Assembly: GCF_004363235.1 (NCBI RefSeq)
Contig: NZ_SNYW01000006.1
Coordinates: forward strand, 558,001-622,000
Direction: 5' to 3'
Source: Dongia mobilis
GTDB lineage: Bacteria; Pseudomonadota; Alphaproteobacteria; Dongiales; Dongiaceae
Length of the DNA: 64,000 nucleotides
How positions within the stretch are numbered: position 1 is the stretch's first letter; every line of letters starts with the position of its first letter. The notes beneath the pieces are model-generated. The model had not been told where the DNA came from and made no database searches. It worked only from the letters and a program-made list of their open reading frames with translations. Position numbers and translations under genes: made by a program. Shown in pieces: positions 9,043 through 18,360 of this stretch.

Positions 9043-10358
9043 TGCTGCCGCAGGAGATCATCCGCAAGAAGCGCGACCGCCAGCGCCTGACCGAGGCGGA
9101 AATCGCGTTCTTCGTTGCCGGCATAACCTCGGGTGGGGTCAGCGAGGGGCAGATCGCGGCCTTCGCCATGGCGGTCTTCTTCAACGGTATGGACATGACC
9201 GAGCGGGTCGCCCTGACGCGCGCCATGATGCGATCGGGCAGCGTGCTCGACTGGTCGTCGCTGGGCCTCGGCGGCCCGGTCCTCGACAAGCATTCGACCG
9301 GCGGCGTCGGCGACAAGACCTCGCTGATCCTGGGGCCGATCATGGCGGCTTGCGGCACCTATGTGCCGATGATCTCGGGCCGCGGTCTCGGCCATACCGG
9401 CGGTACGCTCGACAAGTTCGATGCCATTCCCGGCTATCGCACCGCGCCCGATCTTGGCACCTTCCGGGACGTCGTGAAGCAGGCTGGCTGTGCGATCATC
9501 GGCCAGACTGCCGACCTGGCGCCGGCCGACCGGCGCTTCTATGCCATCCGCGACGTCACGGCGACGGTGGAATCCATCGCCCTCATCACCGCTTCGATCC
9601 TGTCGAAGAAGCTGGCCGCCGGCCTCGAGGGGCTGGTGATGGACGTCAAGACCGGCAGCGGTGCCTTTGCTGCCGAACTCGAGATGGCGCGGGAACTGGC
9701 CGATTCCATTGTCCGTGTCGCCAATGGGGCGGGGGTGCGTACCAGCGCGCTCATCACCGACATGAACCAGGTGCTGGGCCGGACGGCCGGCAATGCCCTC
9801 GAGATGATGGAGGCGATCGACTGCCTGAAGGGCGAGGCGACCGATCCGCGCCTGCTTGACTGCACGCTGGCGCTTGCGGCGGAACTGCTGGTCATCGGCG
9901 GCAAGGCGGCTGATGCGCGCGAGGGGCGGCACATGGCCGAGCGCGCCCTGGCCGATGGCCGCGCCGCCGAGCGTTTCCGCCGCATGGTCGAAGGGCTGGG
10001 CGGCCCGGCCGATATCCTCGAGCGGCCGGCGCATCATCTCGCTCCTGCGCCCATTGTGCTGCCCTGCTATCCGGAAGCGGCGGGTCGACTGCTCAGCATG
10101 GATGTCCGAGCCATCGGCATGGCCGTGGTCGCGCTGGGCGGCGGTCGCGTGCGGCCCGAGGATGCGATCGACCATCGCGTCGGCCTGAGCGAGATCGCCG
10201 GCCTCGGCGAGGAGATCGGTCCGCAGCGCCCCATCGCCCTGGTTCATGCCGCCGATGCCGCGGCTGCCGAGGCGGCGATGGAACGTCTGCGGCGCGCAGT
10301 GCGCATCGTCGGCGAGCCCGGCCGCAACGGCCCGGTGGTGATCGAGCAGCTGCATTGA
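9042..10358 (+). CDS. deoA: Thymidine phosphorylase
   Basis: A 438-residue enzyme of the glycosyltransferase family 3 fold, cleaving thymidine (and deoxyuridine) to base and deoxyribose 1-phosphate. The signature is clear: the phosphate-binding [13 protein letters not shown] followed by [16 protein letters not shown]. The family C-terminal domain is complete, and the length matches bacterial DeoA (about 440). It uses an ATG that shares its A with the upstream TGA. deoxyribose 1-phosphate made here is the substrate of phosphopentomutase, encoded 14 bp downstream. Confidence 0.96.
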   Translation: MLPQEIIRKKRDRQRLTEAEIAFFVAGITSGGVSEGQIAAFAMAVFFNGMDMTERVALTRAMMRSGSVLDWSSLGLGGPVLDKHSTGGVGDKTSLILGPIMAACGTYVPMISGRGLGHTGGTLDKFDAIPGYRTAPDLGTFRDVVKQAGCAIIGQTADLAPADRRFYAIRDVTATVESIALITASILSKKLAAGLEGLVMDVKTGSGAFAAELEMARELADSIVRVANGAGVRTSALITDMNQVLGRTAGNALEMMEAIDCLKGEATDPRLLDCTLALAAELLVIGGKAADAREGRHMAERALADGRAAERFRRMVEGLGGPADILERPAHHLAPAPIVLPCYPEAAGRLLSMDVRAIGMAVVALGGGRVRPEDAIDHRVGLSEIAGLGEEIGPQRPIALVHAADAAAAEAAMERLRRAVRIVGEPGRNGPVVIEQLH

Positions 10359-10372
10359 GCTAGACTGATCCT

Positions 10373-11593
10373 ATGGAACGCCGCGCCTTCATTCTGGTCA
10401 TGGATTCCTTCGGCATCGGCGCTGCACCTGACGCGGCGCGCTTCGGTGACGAGGCAGCCGATACCCTCGGCCATATCGCGGCTGCCTGCGCCAGCGGGCT
10501 GGCCGATCGCCCCGGCTTGCGCGCCGGACCCCTGCGCCTCCCAAACCTGGCGCAACTGGGCCTCGGCCGCGCGGCGGAACTGGCGACAGGTCATATACCC
10601 GCCGGGCTGCAGATTGCGCATGTTTCGGGGGCCTTCGGCGCCGCCGCCGAAAAATCCGCCGGCAAGGATACGCCAAGCGGACATTGGGAAATGGCAGGCT
10701 GCCCGGTACCGGTAGACTGGGGCTATTTCCCGCAATCGGTTCCGGCTTTTCCGGCGGATTTTGTCGCGGCGTTCCTGAAGGAAACCGGGCTTCCCGGCAT
10801 CCTCGGCAATTGTCATGCCTCCGGCACCGAGATCCTCGACCGCCTGGGTGAGGAGCATATCCGGACCGGGTATCCGATCTGCTACACCTCGGCGGATTCC
10901 GTGTTCCAGGTGGCCGCGCATGAGGTGCATTTCGGCCTCGAGCGCCTGCTCGCGATTTGCGCCGTCGCCAAGCGCCTGCTGGAGCCCTGGCGCATCGCCC
11001 GCGTCATCGCGCGGCCCTTCCTGGGCGAGGCGCGCGGCACCTTCATCCGTACTGCCAACCGCCGCGACCTGACGACACCGCCGCCGGAGGACACGCTGCT
11101 CGACCGGCTGGTGGCTGAGGGGCGCGAGGTGATCTCGGTCGGCAAGATCGCGGACATCTTCGGCGGCCGCGGCATCAGCCGGAAGGTCAAGGCGGCGGAC
11201 AATCAGGCGCTGTTCGACGCGACGCTGGATTGTGTGGCGACGGCGCCCGCCGGCAGCCTGACTTTCACCAATTTCGTCGATTTCGACACGCTGTTCGGCC
11301 ATCGCCGCGACGTCGCCGGCTATGCCGCGGCGCTCGAGGCCTTCGATACGCGCCTGCCGGCATTCCTGGCCGCGCTGCGGCCCGGGGACCTCGCCCTCAT
11401 CAGCGCCGATCACGGCTGCGACCCGACTGCGCCCGGCAGCGATCACACGCGCGAATTCGTGCCGGCGCTGTTCTTCGGGCCGGCGGCGCCGGTCGGCAGC
11501 CTCGGTCGGCGAGACAGCTTTGCCGATCTCGGCCAGACTCTCGCCGCGCATCTCGGCCTCGACCGGCTTGCCCATGGGGAGGCCTGCTTCTGA
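10373..11593 (+). CDS. deoB: Phosphopentomutase
   Basis: A 406-residue enzyme of the alkaline-phosphatase superfamily that converts (deoxy)ribose 1-phosphate to the 5-phosphate, linking nucleoside breakdown to central metabolism. Family features are the N-terminal metal-binding [23 protein letters not shown], the [16 protein letters not shown] stretch and the C-terminal metal site [10 protein letters not shown] followed by [11 protein letters not shown]. It is full length. A deoxyribose-phosphate aldolase (deoC) is not present in the run, so the last step must be encoded elsewhere. Its stop overlaps the ATG of the dioxygenase gene (ATGA arrangement). Confidence 0.96.
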   Translation: MERRAFILVMDSFGIGAAPDAARFGDEAADTLGHIAAACASGLADRPGLRAGPLRLPNLAQLGLGRAAELATGHIPAGLQIAHVSGAFGAAAEKSAGKDTPSGHWEMAGCPVPVDWGYFPQSVPAFPADFVAAFLKETGLPGILGNCHASGTEILDRLGEEHIRTGYPICYTSADSVFQVAAHEVHFGLERLLAICAVAKRLLEPWRIARVIARPFLGEARGTFIRTANRRDLTTPPPEDTLLDRLVAEGREVISVGKIADIFGGRGISRKVKAADNQALFDATLDCVATAPAGSLTFTNFVDFDTLFGHRRDVAGYAAALEAFDTRLPAFLAALRPGDLALISADHGCDPTAPGSDHTREFVPALFFGPAAPVGSLGRRDSFADLGQTLAAHLGLDRLAHGEACF

Positions 11594-12456
11594 TGCAACC
11601 GCGCCGCTTAGCCGCCACCGATGCTGGGCTGACGCCGGAGATGCGCGCCGCCTTCGATGCCGAAGGTTATCTGCTGATCGAGGATTTCGTGGCGCCGGAT
11701 CTGTGCGACGCCCTGGTGGCGCGAGCCCGCGAGCTGGTCGACGGTTTCGACGCGGCGGCGCACCGCACGGTATTCTCGACGACATCGGTGGCGCATGCCG
11801 CGGATCGCTATTTCCAGGAATCGGGGGACGCCATCCGCTTCTTCCTCGAGGAAGAGGCGGTTGATGCCGAGGGAAACCTGACCAGGCCGAAGGCGCTGGC
11901 GGTCAACAAGATCGGCCATGCCATGCACGACCTTGATCCGGTCTTCTCGGCCTTCTCGCGCCAGCCGCGGCTCGCCGCACTTGCCGGCGGGCTGTTCCGC
12001 GATCCGCTGCTGCTGCAATCCATGTACATCTTCAAGCAGCCCGGCATCGGCGGCGAGGTGTCCTGGCACCAGGATTCCACTTACCTCTATACCGATCCCT
12101 TGAGCTGCATCGGATTCTGGTTTGCGCTGGAGGACGCGGATTCGTCGAATGGCGGCATGCTGGCACTGCCCGGAGCGCATAAGGGGCCCTTGCGCAAGCG
12201 ATTCCGGCGCATGGGCGAGGCGATGGTGACGGAGACGCTCGACAACACGCCCTGGCCCGAGGCCGAACCGGTCGCGCTCGACGCCCGCAAGGGGACGCTG
12301 GTCGTGCTTCACGGTCTGTTGCCGCATTACAGCAGCGCCAACCGTTCGGCGCGCTCGCGCCATGCCTATACCCTGCATGTGATCGACGGTGCTGCCGGTT
12401 ACCCGGCCGATAACTGGCTGCGGCGTGGCAAGGAACTGCCACTGCGCGGATTCTAG
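11593..12456 (+). CDS. Phytanoyl-CoA dioxygenase (PhyH)-family protein
   Basis: A 287-residue predicted Fe(II)/2-oxoglutarate dioxygenase. The metal triad is visible as H159 and D161 in SWHQDSTYL and H245 in LHGLLPHYSSAN; an arginine shortly after (R251 or R254) would bind 2-oxoglutarate. The fold pattern FxxxGYLLIEDFV at the N-terminus is typical of PhyH proteins. The ATG overlaps the deoB stop, so it is translated with the nucleoside salvage operon. The natural substrate of PhyH proteins cannot be read from sequence; context suggests a nucleoside, base or related metabolite. Its stop shares CTAG with the stop of the convergent AraC gene. Confidence 0.88.
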   Translation: MQPRRLAATDAGLTPEMRAAFDAEGYLLIEDFVAPDLCDALVARARELVDGFDAAAHRTVFSTTSVAHAADRYFQESGDAIRFFLEEEAVDAEGNLTRPKALAVNKIGHAMHDLDPVFSAFSRQPRLAALAGGLFRDPLLLQSMYIFKQPGIGGEVSWHQDSTYLYTDPLSCIGFWFALEDADSSNGGMLALPGAHKGPLRKRFRRMGEAMVTETLDNTPWPEAEPVALDARKGTLVVLHGLLPHYSSANRSARSRHAYTLHVIDGAAGYPADNWLRRGKELPLRGF

Positions 12457-13232
12457 CCGGCGGCAAGGCCGGGATAACGGCTAGGGGGGAAGCCCAGAGT
12501 CCTGCGGAACATGGTGGTGAAGGCGGCCGGGCTGTCATAGCCGAGGTCGAGGGCGATCGCGGTCACCTTTTCGCCGCCGGCAAGGCGCGGCAGCGCGGCA
12601 AAGAGACAGGCTCGCCGCGCCCAGGCGGCGAGGCTCATGCCGCATTCCAGCTTGAAGTGACGCGTCAGGGTCCGGCGGCTCATCGCCAGATCCGCCGCCC
12701 AATGATCGAGTTTCACATCGGCCCGCGGTGCCTGCAGGAAGCGACGGCAACGCTTGACGAGGCGCGTATCGCGCGGCAGGGGCAGCGAGAGCGGCAGGGT
12801 CGGCAGGGCGCGCAACTCCATCAGCAGCAGGTCCGCCGCCAGACCGTCGCGGCCGGCAATGTCGTATTCCACCGGCATATCCACGGCGGCATTGACCAGT
12901 GCGCGCATCAGCGGCGACATGGCAAGCACCTGGCACTTGTCGTGAAACCCGGAAAGTCGGTCCGGCGTCACGTAGACGCTGCGCATCGCCACCGGGCCGA
13001 TCGCGCGGACGCTATGGATGATGCCGGGCGGAATCCAGACGGCCTGGTCCGGCGGCACGATCCAGGTGCCGTGTTCGGTGACCACTGTCATCACGCCGGA
13101 GACCCCGTGGAGTAGCTGGCCCCTGGCGTGGCTGTGGCTGCCAATCTCGTGATCCGCCGGCATGTCGATGCCGACCGCCACAATCGGGCGCGGGATGCTT
13201 TCGTAATCGGCGCTACGGACGTTGCGAACCAT
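12453..13232 (-). CDS. AraC-family transcriptional regulator
   Basis: A 259-residue regulator with an N-terminal cupin-like sensing domain (SHSHARGQLL and WIPPGIIHSVR are typical) and a C-terminal AraC helix-turn-helix pair (about residues 165-255, ending in AFTTMFRRTLGFPPSRY). This is the subgroup with N-terminal cupin that often regulates a neighbouring exporter. I start it at the ATG at 13232, giving MVRNVRSADY; the frame stays open to 13295 but without a better start. It is divergent from the MFS gene at 13353, with 120 bp between them that include an inverted repeat at 13307-13329. Confidence 0.92.
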   Translation of the reverse strand: MVRNVRSADYESIPRPIVAVGIDMPADHEIGSHSHARGQLLHGVSGVMTVVTEHGTWIVPPDQAVWIPPGIIHSVRAIGPVAMRSVYVTPDRLSGFHDKCQVLAMSPLMRALVNAAVDMPVEYDIAGRDGLAADLLLMELRALPTLPLSLPLPRDTRLVKRCRRFLQAPRADVKLDHWAADLAMSRRTLTRHFKLECGMSLAAWARRACLFAALPRLAGGEKVTAIALDLGYDSPAAFTTMFRRTLGFPPSRYPGLAAG

Positions 13233-13306
13233 GGCTGCCTCAATCTTTGGCCCAAAATCGAAAGAAAATGGCCTATTATGGCAAGCAGGCCGCAATCCGT
13301 TGAGTA

Positions 13307-13329
13307 GATTCTGCGCAATTCACAGAATC
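13307..13329. promoter_or_regulatory. Inverted repeat in the araC/MFS divergent intergenic region
   Basis: GATTCTG, nine bases, CAGAATC: perfect 7-bp arms in a 23-bp element. It lies 24 bp before the GTG of the MFS gene and in the only gap between the two divergent genes. Size and position suit an operator for the AraC regulator or the -35/-10 region of the exporter. Binding is inferred only. Confidence 0.4.
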
Positions 13330-13352
13330 CAGCGGATTTTCAGGAGTTCAGC

Positions 13353-14603
13353 GTGGCCGTCGAAGCCAATCAAGCGATATCGACCCCGGGCCAGGCAGCC
13401 AGGCCTGCGGCACCGGCGCAAGACGATACCGGGCAAACCCGGACCCTGGTCCTGGTGACGATCAGCATCTGCCACATGCTTAACGACATGATGCAGTCGC
13501 TGCTGCTGGCCATCTATCCGATCCTGAAATCCAATTACGCACTCGACTTCGGGCAGATCGGTCTCATCACGCTGACCTTCCAGGTGACGGCTTCGCTCCT
13601 GCAGCCGGCCATCGGCCTCTATACCGATCACCGGCCCAAGAACTATGCGCTCTCGCTCGGCATGGGGTTCACCTTTGCCGGCCTCATCCTGCTGGCCTTC
13701 GCCACCACCTTTCCGCTGATCCTCTGCGCGGCGGCGCTGGTGGGTATGGGCTCGTCGATCTTCCACCCCGAATCCTCGCGCATCGCGCGTCTGGCCTCGG
13801 GCGGTCGGCATGGTTTCGCACAATCCCTGTTCCAGGTGGGCGGCAATGTCGGTTCCGCGATCGGGCCGCTGGTTGCGGCCTGGTTCATCGTGCCGCATGG
13901 CCAGGGGGCGATCGGCTGGTTCTCGATCACGGCGCTGGTCGCCATCGTGCTGCTGGCGGGTATCGGCAACTGGTACAAGAATCACCGCGCCGCCGCCGCG
14001 CGGCGGAAGCGCCCGCCGGTTGAAGGGCACGGCCTGTCGCGCCGCCGTGTCGCCTTCGTGATCGGCATGCTGCTGGTGCTGCTGTTCTCGAAATACTTCT
14101 ATACGGCAAGCCTCAGTTCCTACTACACCTTCTATCTGATCGAGACCTTCGGTGTCGGAATCGCCGACGCGCAGATCTATCTGTTCCTGTTCCTCGGCGC
14201 CTTTGCCCTCGGCACCGTGCTCGGCGGACCGGTGGCGGACCGCATCGGGCCGAAGCGTGTCATCTGGGGATCGATCTTCGGCGCATTGCCCTTCACGCTG
14301 GTGCTGCCTCATGTTGGGCTCGTTTGGACGGTAATCCTGACCGTGCCGATCGGCATGATCATCGCATCTGCCTTCGCCTCGATCGTCGTTTATGGTCAGG
14401 AACTCATCCCGGGCAAGGTCGGCATGGTCGCCGGGCTGTTTTTCGGCTTTGCCTTCGGCATGGGCGGCATCGGCGCCGCGGTACTCGGGCAACTGGCCGA
14501 TCTCACCGACATCGCGTTCGTCTATCAGATCTGTGCCTTCTTGCCGGCACTGGGCTTCTGCGCCGCCTTCCTGCCGGATCTCGGCGGCAGGCGGCGCCGA
14601 TAG
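13353..14603 (+). CDS. MFS transporter, fosmidomycin-resistance (Fsr)-like
   Basis: A 416-residue membrane protein with 12 predicted helices and a 30-residue hydrophilic N-terminal tail. The helix 1 sequence ISICHMLNDMMQSLLLAIYPILK and the GSSIFHPESSRIA region match the Fsr-like drug efflux branch of the major facilitator superfamily. The start is GTG at 13353 with AGGAG 6 bp upstream. It is transcribed divergently from the AraC gene, which probably controls it. Substrate is not determined by sequence. Confidence 0.9.
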   Translation: MAVEANQAISTPGQAARPAAPAQDDTGQTRTLVLVTISICHMLNDMMQSLLLAIYPILKSNYALDFGQIGLITLTFQVTASLLQPAIGLYTDHRPKNYALSLGMGFTFAGLILLAFATTFPLILCAAALVGMGSSIFHPESSRIARLASGGRHGFAQSLFQVGGNVGSAIGPLVAAWFIVPHGQGAIGWFSITALVAIVLLAGIGNWYKNHRAAAARRKRPPVEGHGLSRRRVAFVIGMLLVLLFSKYFYTASLSSYYTFYLIETFGVGIADAQIYLFLFLGAFALGTVLGGPVADRIGPKRVIWGSIFGALPFTLVLPHVGLVWTVILTVPIGMIIASAFASIVVYGQELIPGKVGMVAGLFFGFAFGMGGIGAAVLGQLADLTDIAFVYQICAFLPALGFCAAFLPDLGGRRRR

Positions 14604-14740
14604 CAGGGCGCCCGCGCTCTTGTGACTGCCGGGTGACAGGGCTCACAGTTGCTGCCGTTGCACATCGCCCCGGGGCGGGTTAGTTAGGCGTCGGGGATTG
14701 CTGAGTTCGCCGGCCGGGGATGGCCGGCCGGAGATGTGTG

Positions 14741-15226
14741 ATGACGCGCAAGTTGCTGCTGGTGGGCGCCGTGACGCTGGCAAGCCTCGCCGGTTTGGCC
14801 GGTACGCTGCTGCAGATCGGTCCGGCCGATGCGCAGGAGCCGTTCGCCGGTTCCTGGGACGTCGTCGACGTGGTCCAGGCGCCCTGGGTGGAGGCGGACT
14901 ACAAGGGACCGGTCAATGCCGAGATCGCGCAGGGCCGGATAACCTTCATGGCGCAGGCCGTGCAGGCGCCGGGCTTTCTCAATTGCGACAAGGCCAGGTT
15001 CGAAGTGGCGGAGGTGCCGGCGGCGTTCCTGTTCCAGGGCAATCTCAGCGACCCTGCCCGGCAGGCGGCCGATCTTGGCCACGATGGCGGCGACATCCTC
15101 AACCTCGCCATGACCTGCCAATCGGGCGATGCCGATGTCTATATGGATTTCAGCCTGCTGGCCGACGATCTCCTGGTCTTCGCCCTCGACAACATGATCT
15201 ATCGCCTGCGCCGCGTCGCCGAGTGA
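14741..15226 (+). CDS. Small secreted protein of unknown function
   Basis: A 161-residue protein with a signal peptide (about residues 1-31, ending ADAQ) and a mature domain of about 130 residues beginning EPFAGSWDVVDVVQAPW. Two cysteines in the mature part (in LNCDKA and MTCQSG) could pair. The pattern of an opening GxWxVVxV and a closing IYRLRRV suggests a small beta-rich periplasmic domain of the META/lipocalin size class, but I do not recognise the family. GGAG precedes the ATG at 14741 and a GC-rich inverted repeat (14709-14728) lies just upstream. A strong terminator follows. Confidence 0.75.
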   Translation: MTRKLLLVGAVTLASLAGLAGTLLQIGPADAQEPFAGSWDVVDVVQAPWVEADYKGPVNAEIAQGRITFMAQAVQAPGFLNCDKARFEVAEVPAAFLFQGNLSDPARQAADLGHDGGDILNLAMTCQSGDADVYMDFSLLADDLLVFALDNMIYRLRRVAE

Positions 15227-15299
15227 GGCGCCAACGCCGCATGGCACCCATACGGTGAGCGCGGTGGTGGCGGCGTAGCGCGTCGGCCATCATGCCCGG

Positions 15300-15333
15300 A
15301 GCGGGCCGCCATATCGGGCGGCCCGCTGTTTTT
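15300..15333 (+). terminator. Rho-independent terminator
   Basis: A perfect 11-bp stem (15300-15310 with 15317-15327), six-base loop and a run of five T at 15329-15333. It lies 74 bp after the secreted-protein gene and ends 25 bp before the next MFS start at 15358. Confidence 0.85.
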
Positions 15334-15357
15334 GTCTCGCGTCATCGAGTGCCAGTC

Positions 15358-16575
15358 ATGCAGCCCAGTTCCCCCAATCCGTCCGCGCCGAATCCCGGCA
15401 TCGAGTTCGTCCTGCTGCTGGCCTTCACCATCTCGCTGGTGGCGCTCTCGATCGATTCCATGCTGCCGGCGCTACCCGAGATCGCGCGCGACCTCGGAGC
15501 CGCCGATCCCAATGACCGGCAGATGGTGATAACGGTGCTGTTTGCCGGCTTTGGCATTGCACAGATCCTGTATGGCCCGGTTTCGGACAGTGTCGGGCGC
15601 AAGCCCGCGATCTATGCCGGCTTTGCCATCTTCACGCTGGGCAGCGTCATCTGCCTGCTGGCGCGCGATTTCGACACCATGCTGCTGGGCCGCTTTCTGC
15701 AGGGTTTCGGCGCTGCCGGCCCACGCACCGTGGTGGTGGCGATGGTCCGCGACCGCTTCGAGGGGCGCGCCATGGCGCGCATCATGTCGCTGGTGACCTC
15801 GGTCTTTATCCTGGTGCCGGTGCTGGCGCCGGCCCTGGGTCAGGGTATTCTGCTGGTTGCGCATTGGCGGGCGATCTATTGGATGCTGCTGATCCTGGGG
15901 CTTGGCACGGGCCTGTGGTTCGCGCTGCGGCAGGAGGAGACGCTGGACATCTCGCGGCGACGCGAATTGTCGCTGGGCCGCATCCTGCGTGCCGTCATCG
16001 AAGTATTCCGCAACCGCATCTCGTTCGGCTATATGACGGCGACCGGCCTCGTCTTCGGCGCCTTCATCGGCTATCTCGCCTCCTCGCAGCAGATCTTCCA
16101 GGAGATGTACGGCGTCGGCAAGTGGTTCGCCGTCTATTTCGGCATCCTGGCGATCTCGTTCGGCGCAGCCTCGCTGCTCAATGCCAGGCTGGTCATGCGC
16201 TTTGGCATGCGCCTCCTCTCGGGCCGGGCGCAATGGGCGCATACGCTGCTCTCGATCGCTTTCGCCGTCGCGGTCGTCGCCCTGGACGGCGTGCCGCCGC
16301 TGCCGCTCTTCGTCGGCTACATGATGGCGACCTTCTTCCTGATCGGCATCCTGTTCGGCAATTTCAATGCGCTCGCCATGTCGCCACTCGGTCACATAGC
16401 GGGCGTCGGCGCCGCCGTGATCGGCGCCTGCACGACTTTCATCTCGGTCGGTTGCGGCGCCATTATCGGCGCTGCCTATCAGGGCACCGTGCTGCCCCTG
16501 GTGGTCGGCTTTGCCGTTCTTGGCGCCTGTTCGCTGGCCGTCACCTGGTGGGCTGAGCAGAAGGGCCGCGGCTAG
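15358..16575 (+). CDS. Bcr/CflA-type multidrug efflux MFS transporter
   Basis: A 405-residue, 12-helix drug:H+ antiporter. The region between helices 2 and 3 reads LYGPVSDSVGRKPAIYAG, the MFS motif A, and the helix 4 region has GRFLQGFGAAGPRTVVVAMVRD, which is characteristic of Bcr/CflA proteins. I start at the ATG at 15358 (MQPSSPNPSAPNPG) because a frame opening at 15292 would begin inside the preceding terminator. The terminator immediately upstream means this gene needs its own promoter, although no clear one is visible. Confidence 0.9.
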   Translation: MQPSSPNPSAPNPGIEFVLLLAFTISLVALSIDSMLPALPEIARDLGAADPNDRQMVITVLFAGFGIAQILYGPVSDSVGRKPAIYAGFAIFTLGSVICLLARDFDTMLLGRFLQGFGAAGPRTVVVAMVRDRFEGRAMARIMSLVTSVFILVPVLAPALGQGILLVAHWRAIYWMLLILGLGTGLWFALRQEETLDISRRRELSLGRILRAVIEVFRNRISFGYMTATGLVFGAFIGYLASSQQIFQEMYGVGKWFAVYFGILAISFGAASLLNARLVMRFGMRLLSGRAQWAHTLLSIAFAVAVVALDGVPPLPLFVGYMMATFFLIGILFGNFNALAMSPLGHIAGVGAAVIGACTTFISVGCGAIIGAAYQGTVLPLVVGFAVLGACSLAVTWWAEQKGRG

Positions 16576-16616
16576 GCGATCATCAGTCCTGGGCGATCAT
16601 TGATCCCGGCCTATGG

Positions 16617-17180
16617 TCAGGCTCGTGCCTGGCGATAGGCGTAGCTGGTCGAGAGGTCGTAGGAACGCTCGGCGTGATAGATCGGCGTCTCGCCGCCGAG
16701 ATGGCTCGAGAACAGGGTGAATTGCGTCACCTCGAATGGCTCCGAGCGGAAGAGATTGTGCATGGCAAGGTATTGCTGCAGCTTGTGCGGCGGCGGGTCC
16801 TTGGGGCGCGCCAGCGTCACATGCGGCCGATAGTTCTGGCCCTCCGGCGGCAGGCCCGCCCGCACCACGGCCGACTCGATCTTTTCCTGAAGATGCATCA
16901 GCGCCGGCTCCTTGGCGACGCCGGCCCAGATCGCCTTGACGCGGCCGCCGCTGGCGAAATGCCCGACTTCGGCGAGGCGCAGCGTGAAGCCTGGCGCCCG
17001 GATACCGGCGAGGGCGGCGTCGACATAATCCATCTCGCGCCCGTCCAGTTCGCCCAGGAAACGCAGCGTGATGTGGAAATTCTCCGGCGGCACCCATTTG
17101 GTGGTCGGCAGGCCGCCGCACAGCAGGCGCAGTTGCCAGCGCACCGGGTCGGGCAGGGAAAGGGCCACGAAGAGGCGCAT
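16617..17180 (-). CDS. thpR: RNA 2',3'-cyclic phosphodiesterase
   Basis: A 187-residue protein of the 2H phosphoesterase superfamily (LigT/ThpR), which opens 2',3'-cyclic phosphates on RNA ends and has 2'-5' RNA ligase activity in vitro. Both catalytic HxT motifs are present: HIT near residue 36 (ENFHITLRFLG) and HVT near residue 120 (YRPHVTLARPK). The N-terminal MRLFVALSLP is typical. Length matches the family. I use the ATG at 17180; the GTG codon directly upstream is a possible alternative. The gene stands alone on the minus strand. Confidence 0.93.
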   Translation of the reverse strand: MRLFVALSLPDPVRWQLRLLCGGLPTTKWVPPENFHITLRFLGELDGREMDYVDAALAGIRAPGFTLRLAEVGHFASGGRVKAIWAGVAKEPALMHLQEKIESAVVRAGLPPEGQNYRPHVTLARPKDPPPHKLQQYLAMHNLFRSEPFEVTQFTLFSSHLGGETPIYHAERSYDLSTSYAYRQARA

Positions 17181-17295
17181 CACACACCTGCCGAAGGAAA
17201 CGGCCGAATCGCCAATGGCACGATCATATCAGCGATCCCGGTGACAGAACAATGAAACCGCCCGCCGGAGCCGGCCGGGGTCAAAGGACGGGCCT

Positions 17296-18339
17296 TCACG
17301 GGCAGGGATAGGTATGTTCCTTGTGGATCGCCTCGATCCCGTTAACCACTTCCGCCGACAGGCGGATATCGGCGCTGTCGATATTGCGCCCCAGTTGCGC
17401 GAGATTGGTCGCGCCGATGATATTGCTGGTAACGAAGGGGCGCGAATTGACGAAGGCGAGCGCCATCTGCGCGGGGTCTAGCCCGTGACTGCGTGCCAGG
17501 GCGACATACTTGGCCGTCGACGGATCGGCATGCGGGCCGCGATAGCGCTTGAAATGCGGGTATCGGTTGAGCCGGTCGGCGGGCGAGGCGCTGCCGTCCA
17601 GATATTTGCCGGTGAGCGCTCCCATGCCGAGCGGCGAATAGGCGAGCAGGCCGCAATTCTCGCGATGCGCGACTTCGGCCAGGCCCACCTCGAAGCTGCG
17701 GTTGAGCAGGGAATAGGCATTCTGGATCGAAGCCATGCGCGGCAGGCCGAGGCGCTCCGATTCCGCCATCCAGCGCGTCGTACCCCAGGCGCTTTCGTTG
17801 GACAAACCGATGGCGCGGATGCGGCCGGCCTTGATCTCGTCGGCGAAAACGGCCAGCACTTCTGCAAAGGGTGTGAAGGTTTCTTCCGTCTTGTGCTCGT
17901 AGCCAAGGCGGCCGAAGCTGTTGGTGCTGCGCTCGGTCCAGTGCAACTGATAGAGGTCAATGTAGTCGGTGCCGAGACGCCGGAGGCTTTCGTCGAGCGC
18001 CGCCCGGATGCTGGCGCGCGAGAAATCCAGCTTGCCGCCGCGCACATAGGTCAGGCGCTCGTCCGGCCCGGCGATCTTGCTGGCCAGGACCACCTTGTCC
18101 CGCTTGCCGGGGTTCCGCCGGAACCAGGAGCCGATGATCCGTTCCGTGGCGCCATAGGTTTCGGCGCGGGGTGGCACGGCATACATCTCGGCCGTGTCCC
18201 AGAAATTGACGCCGCGCTCCAGCGCCATGTCCATCTGCTGGTGACCCTCGGCTTCGCTGTTCTGCTCGCCGAAGGTCATCGTGCCGAGGCAGATCAGGCT
18301 GACATTGATGTCGGTACGCCCGAGGCGGCGGAATTCCAT
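17296..18339 (-). CDS. NADP(H)-dependent aldo/keto reductase, Tas-like
   Basis: A 347-residue TIM-barrel oxidoreductase of the AKR superfamily. The N-terminus RRLGRTDINVSLICLGTMTFG and NFWDTAEMYAVPP (catalytic D and Y) match the Tas subfamily. The catalytic K lies in VVLASKIAG and the H in DLYQLHWTER. The C-terminal NADP-binding segment (SNIIGATNLAQLGRN) is intact. It is the last gene of a minus-strand group with tesA and a FIST protein, starting 21 bp after the FIST stop. The physiological substrate is unknown. Confidence 0.93.
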   Translation of the reverse strand: MEFRRLGRTDINVSLICLGTMTFGEQNSEAEGHQQMDMALERGVNFWDTAEMYAVPPRAETYGATERIIGSWFRRNPGKRDKVVLASKIAGPDERLTYVRGGKLDFSRASIRAALDESLRRLGTDYIDLYQLHWTERSTNSFGRLGYEHKTEETFTPFAEVLAVFADEIKAGRIRAIGLSNESAWGTTRWMAESERLGLPRMASIQNAYSLLNRSFEVGLAEVAHRENCGLLAYSPLGMGALTGKYLDGSASPADRLNRYPHFKRYRGPHADPSTAKYVALARSHGLDPAQMALAFVNSRPFVTSNIIGATNLAQLGRNIDSADIRLSAEVVNGIEAIHKEHTYPCP

Positions 18340-18360
18340 GGATTGTTTCCTGTCGCAGGA

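Noticed and set aside
12453-12456. Stops of the dioxygenase and AraC genes share CTAG
   Set aside because: A simple convergent overlap in compact DNA; no function need be implied.
14709-14728. GCCGGCC inverted repeat before the small secreted gene
   Set aside because: It could hide the ribosome site as a hairpin, but such GC palindromes are frequent in this genome and no alternative pairing is evident.
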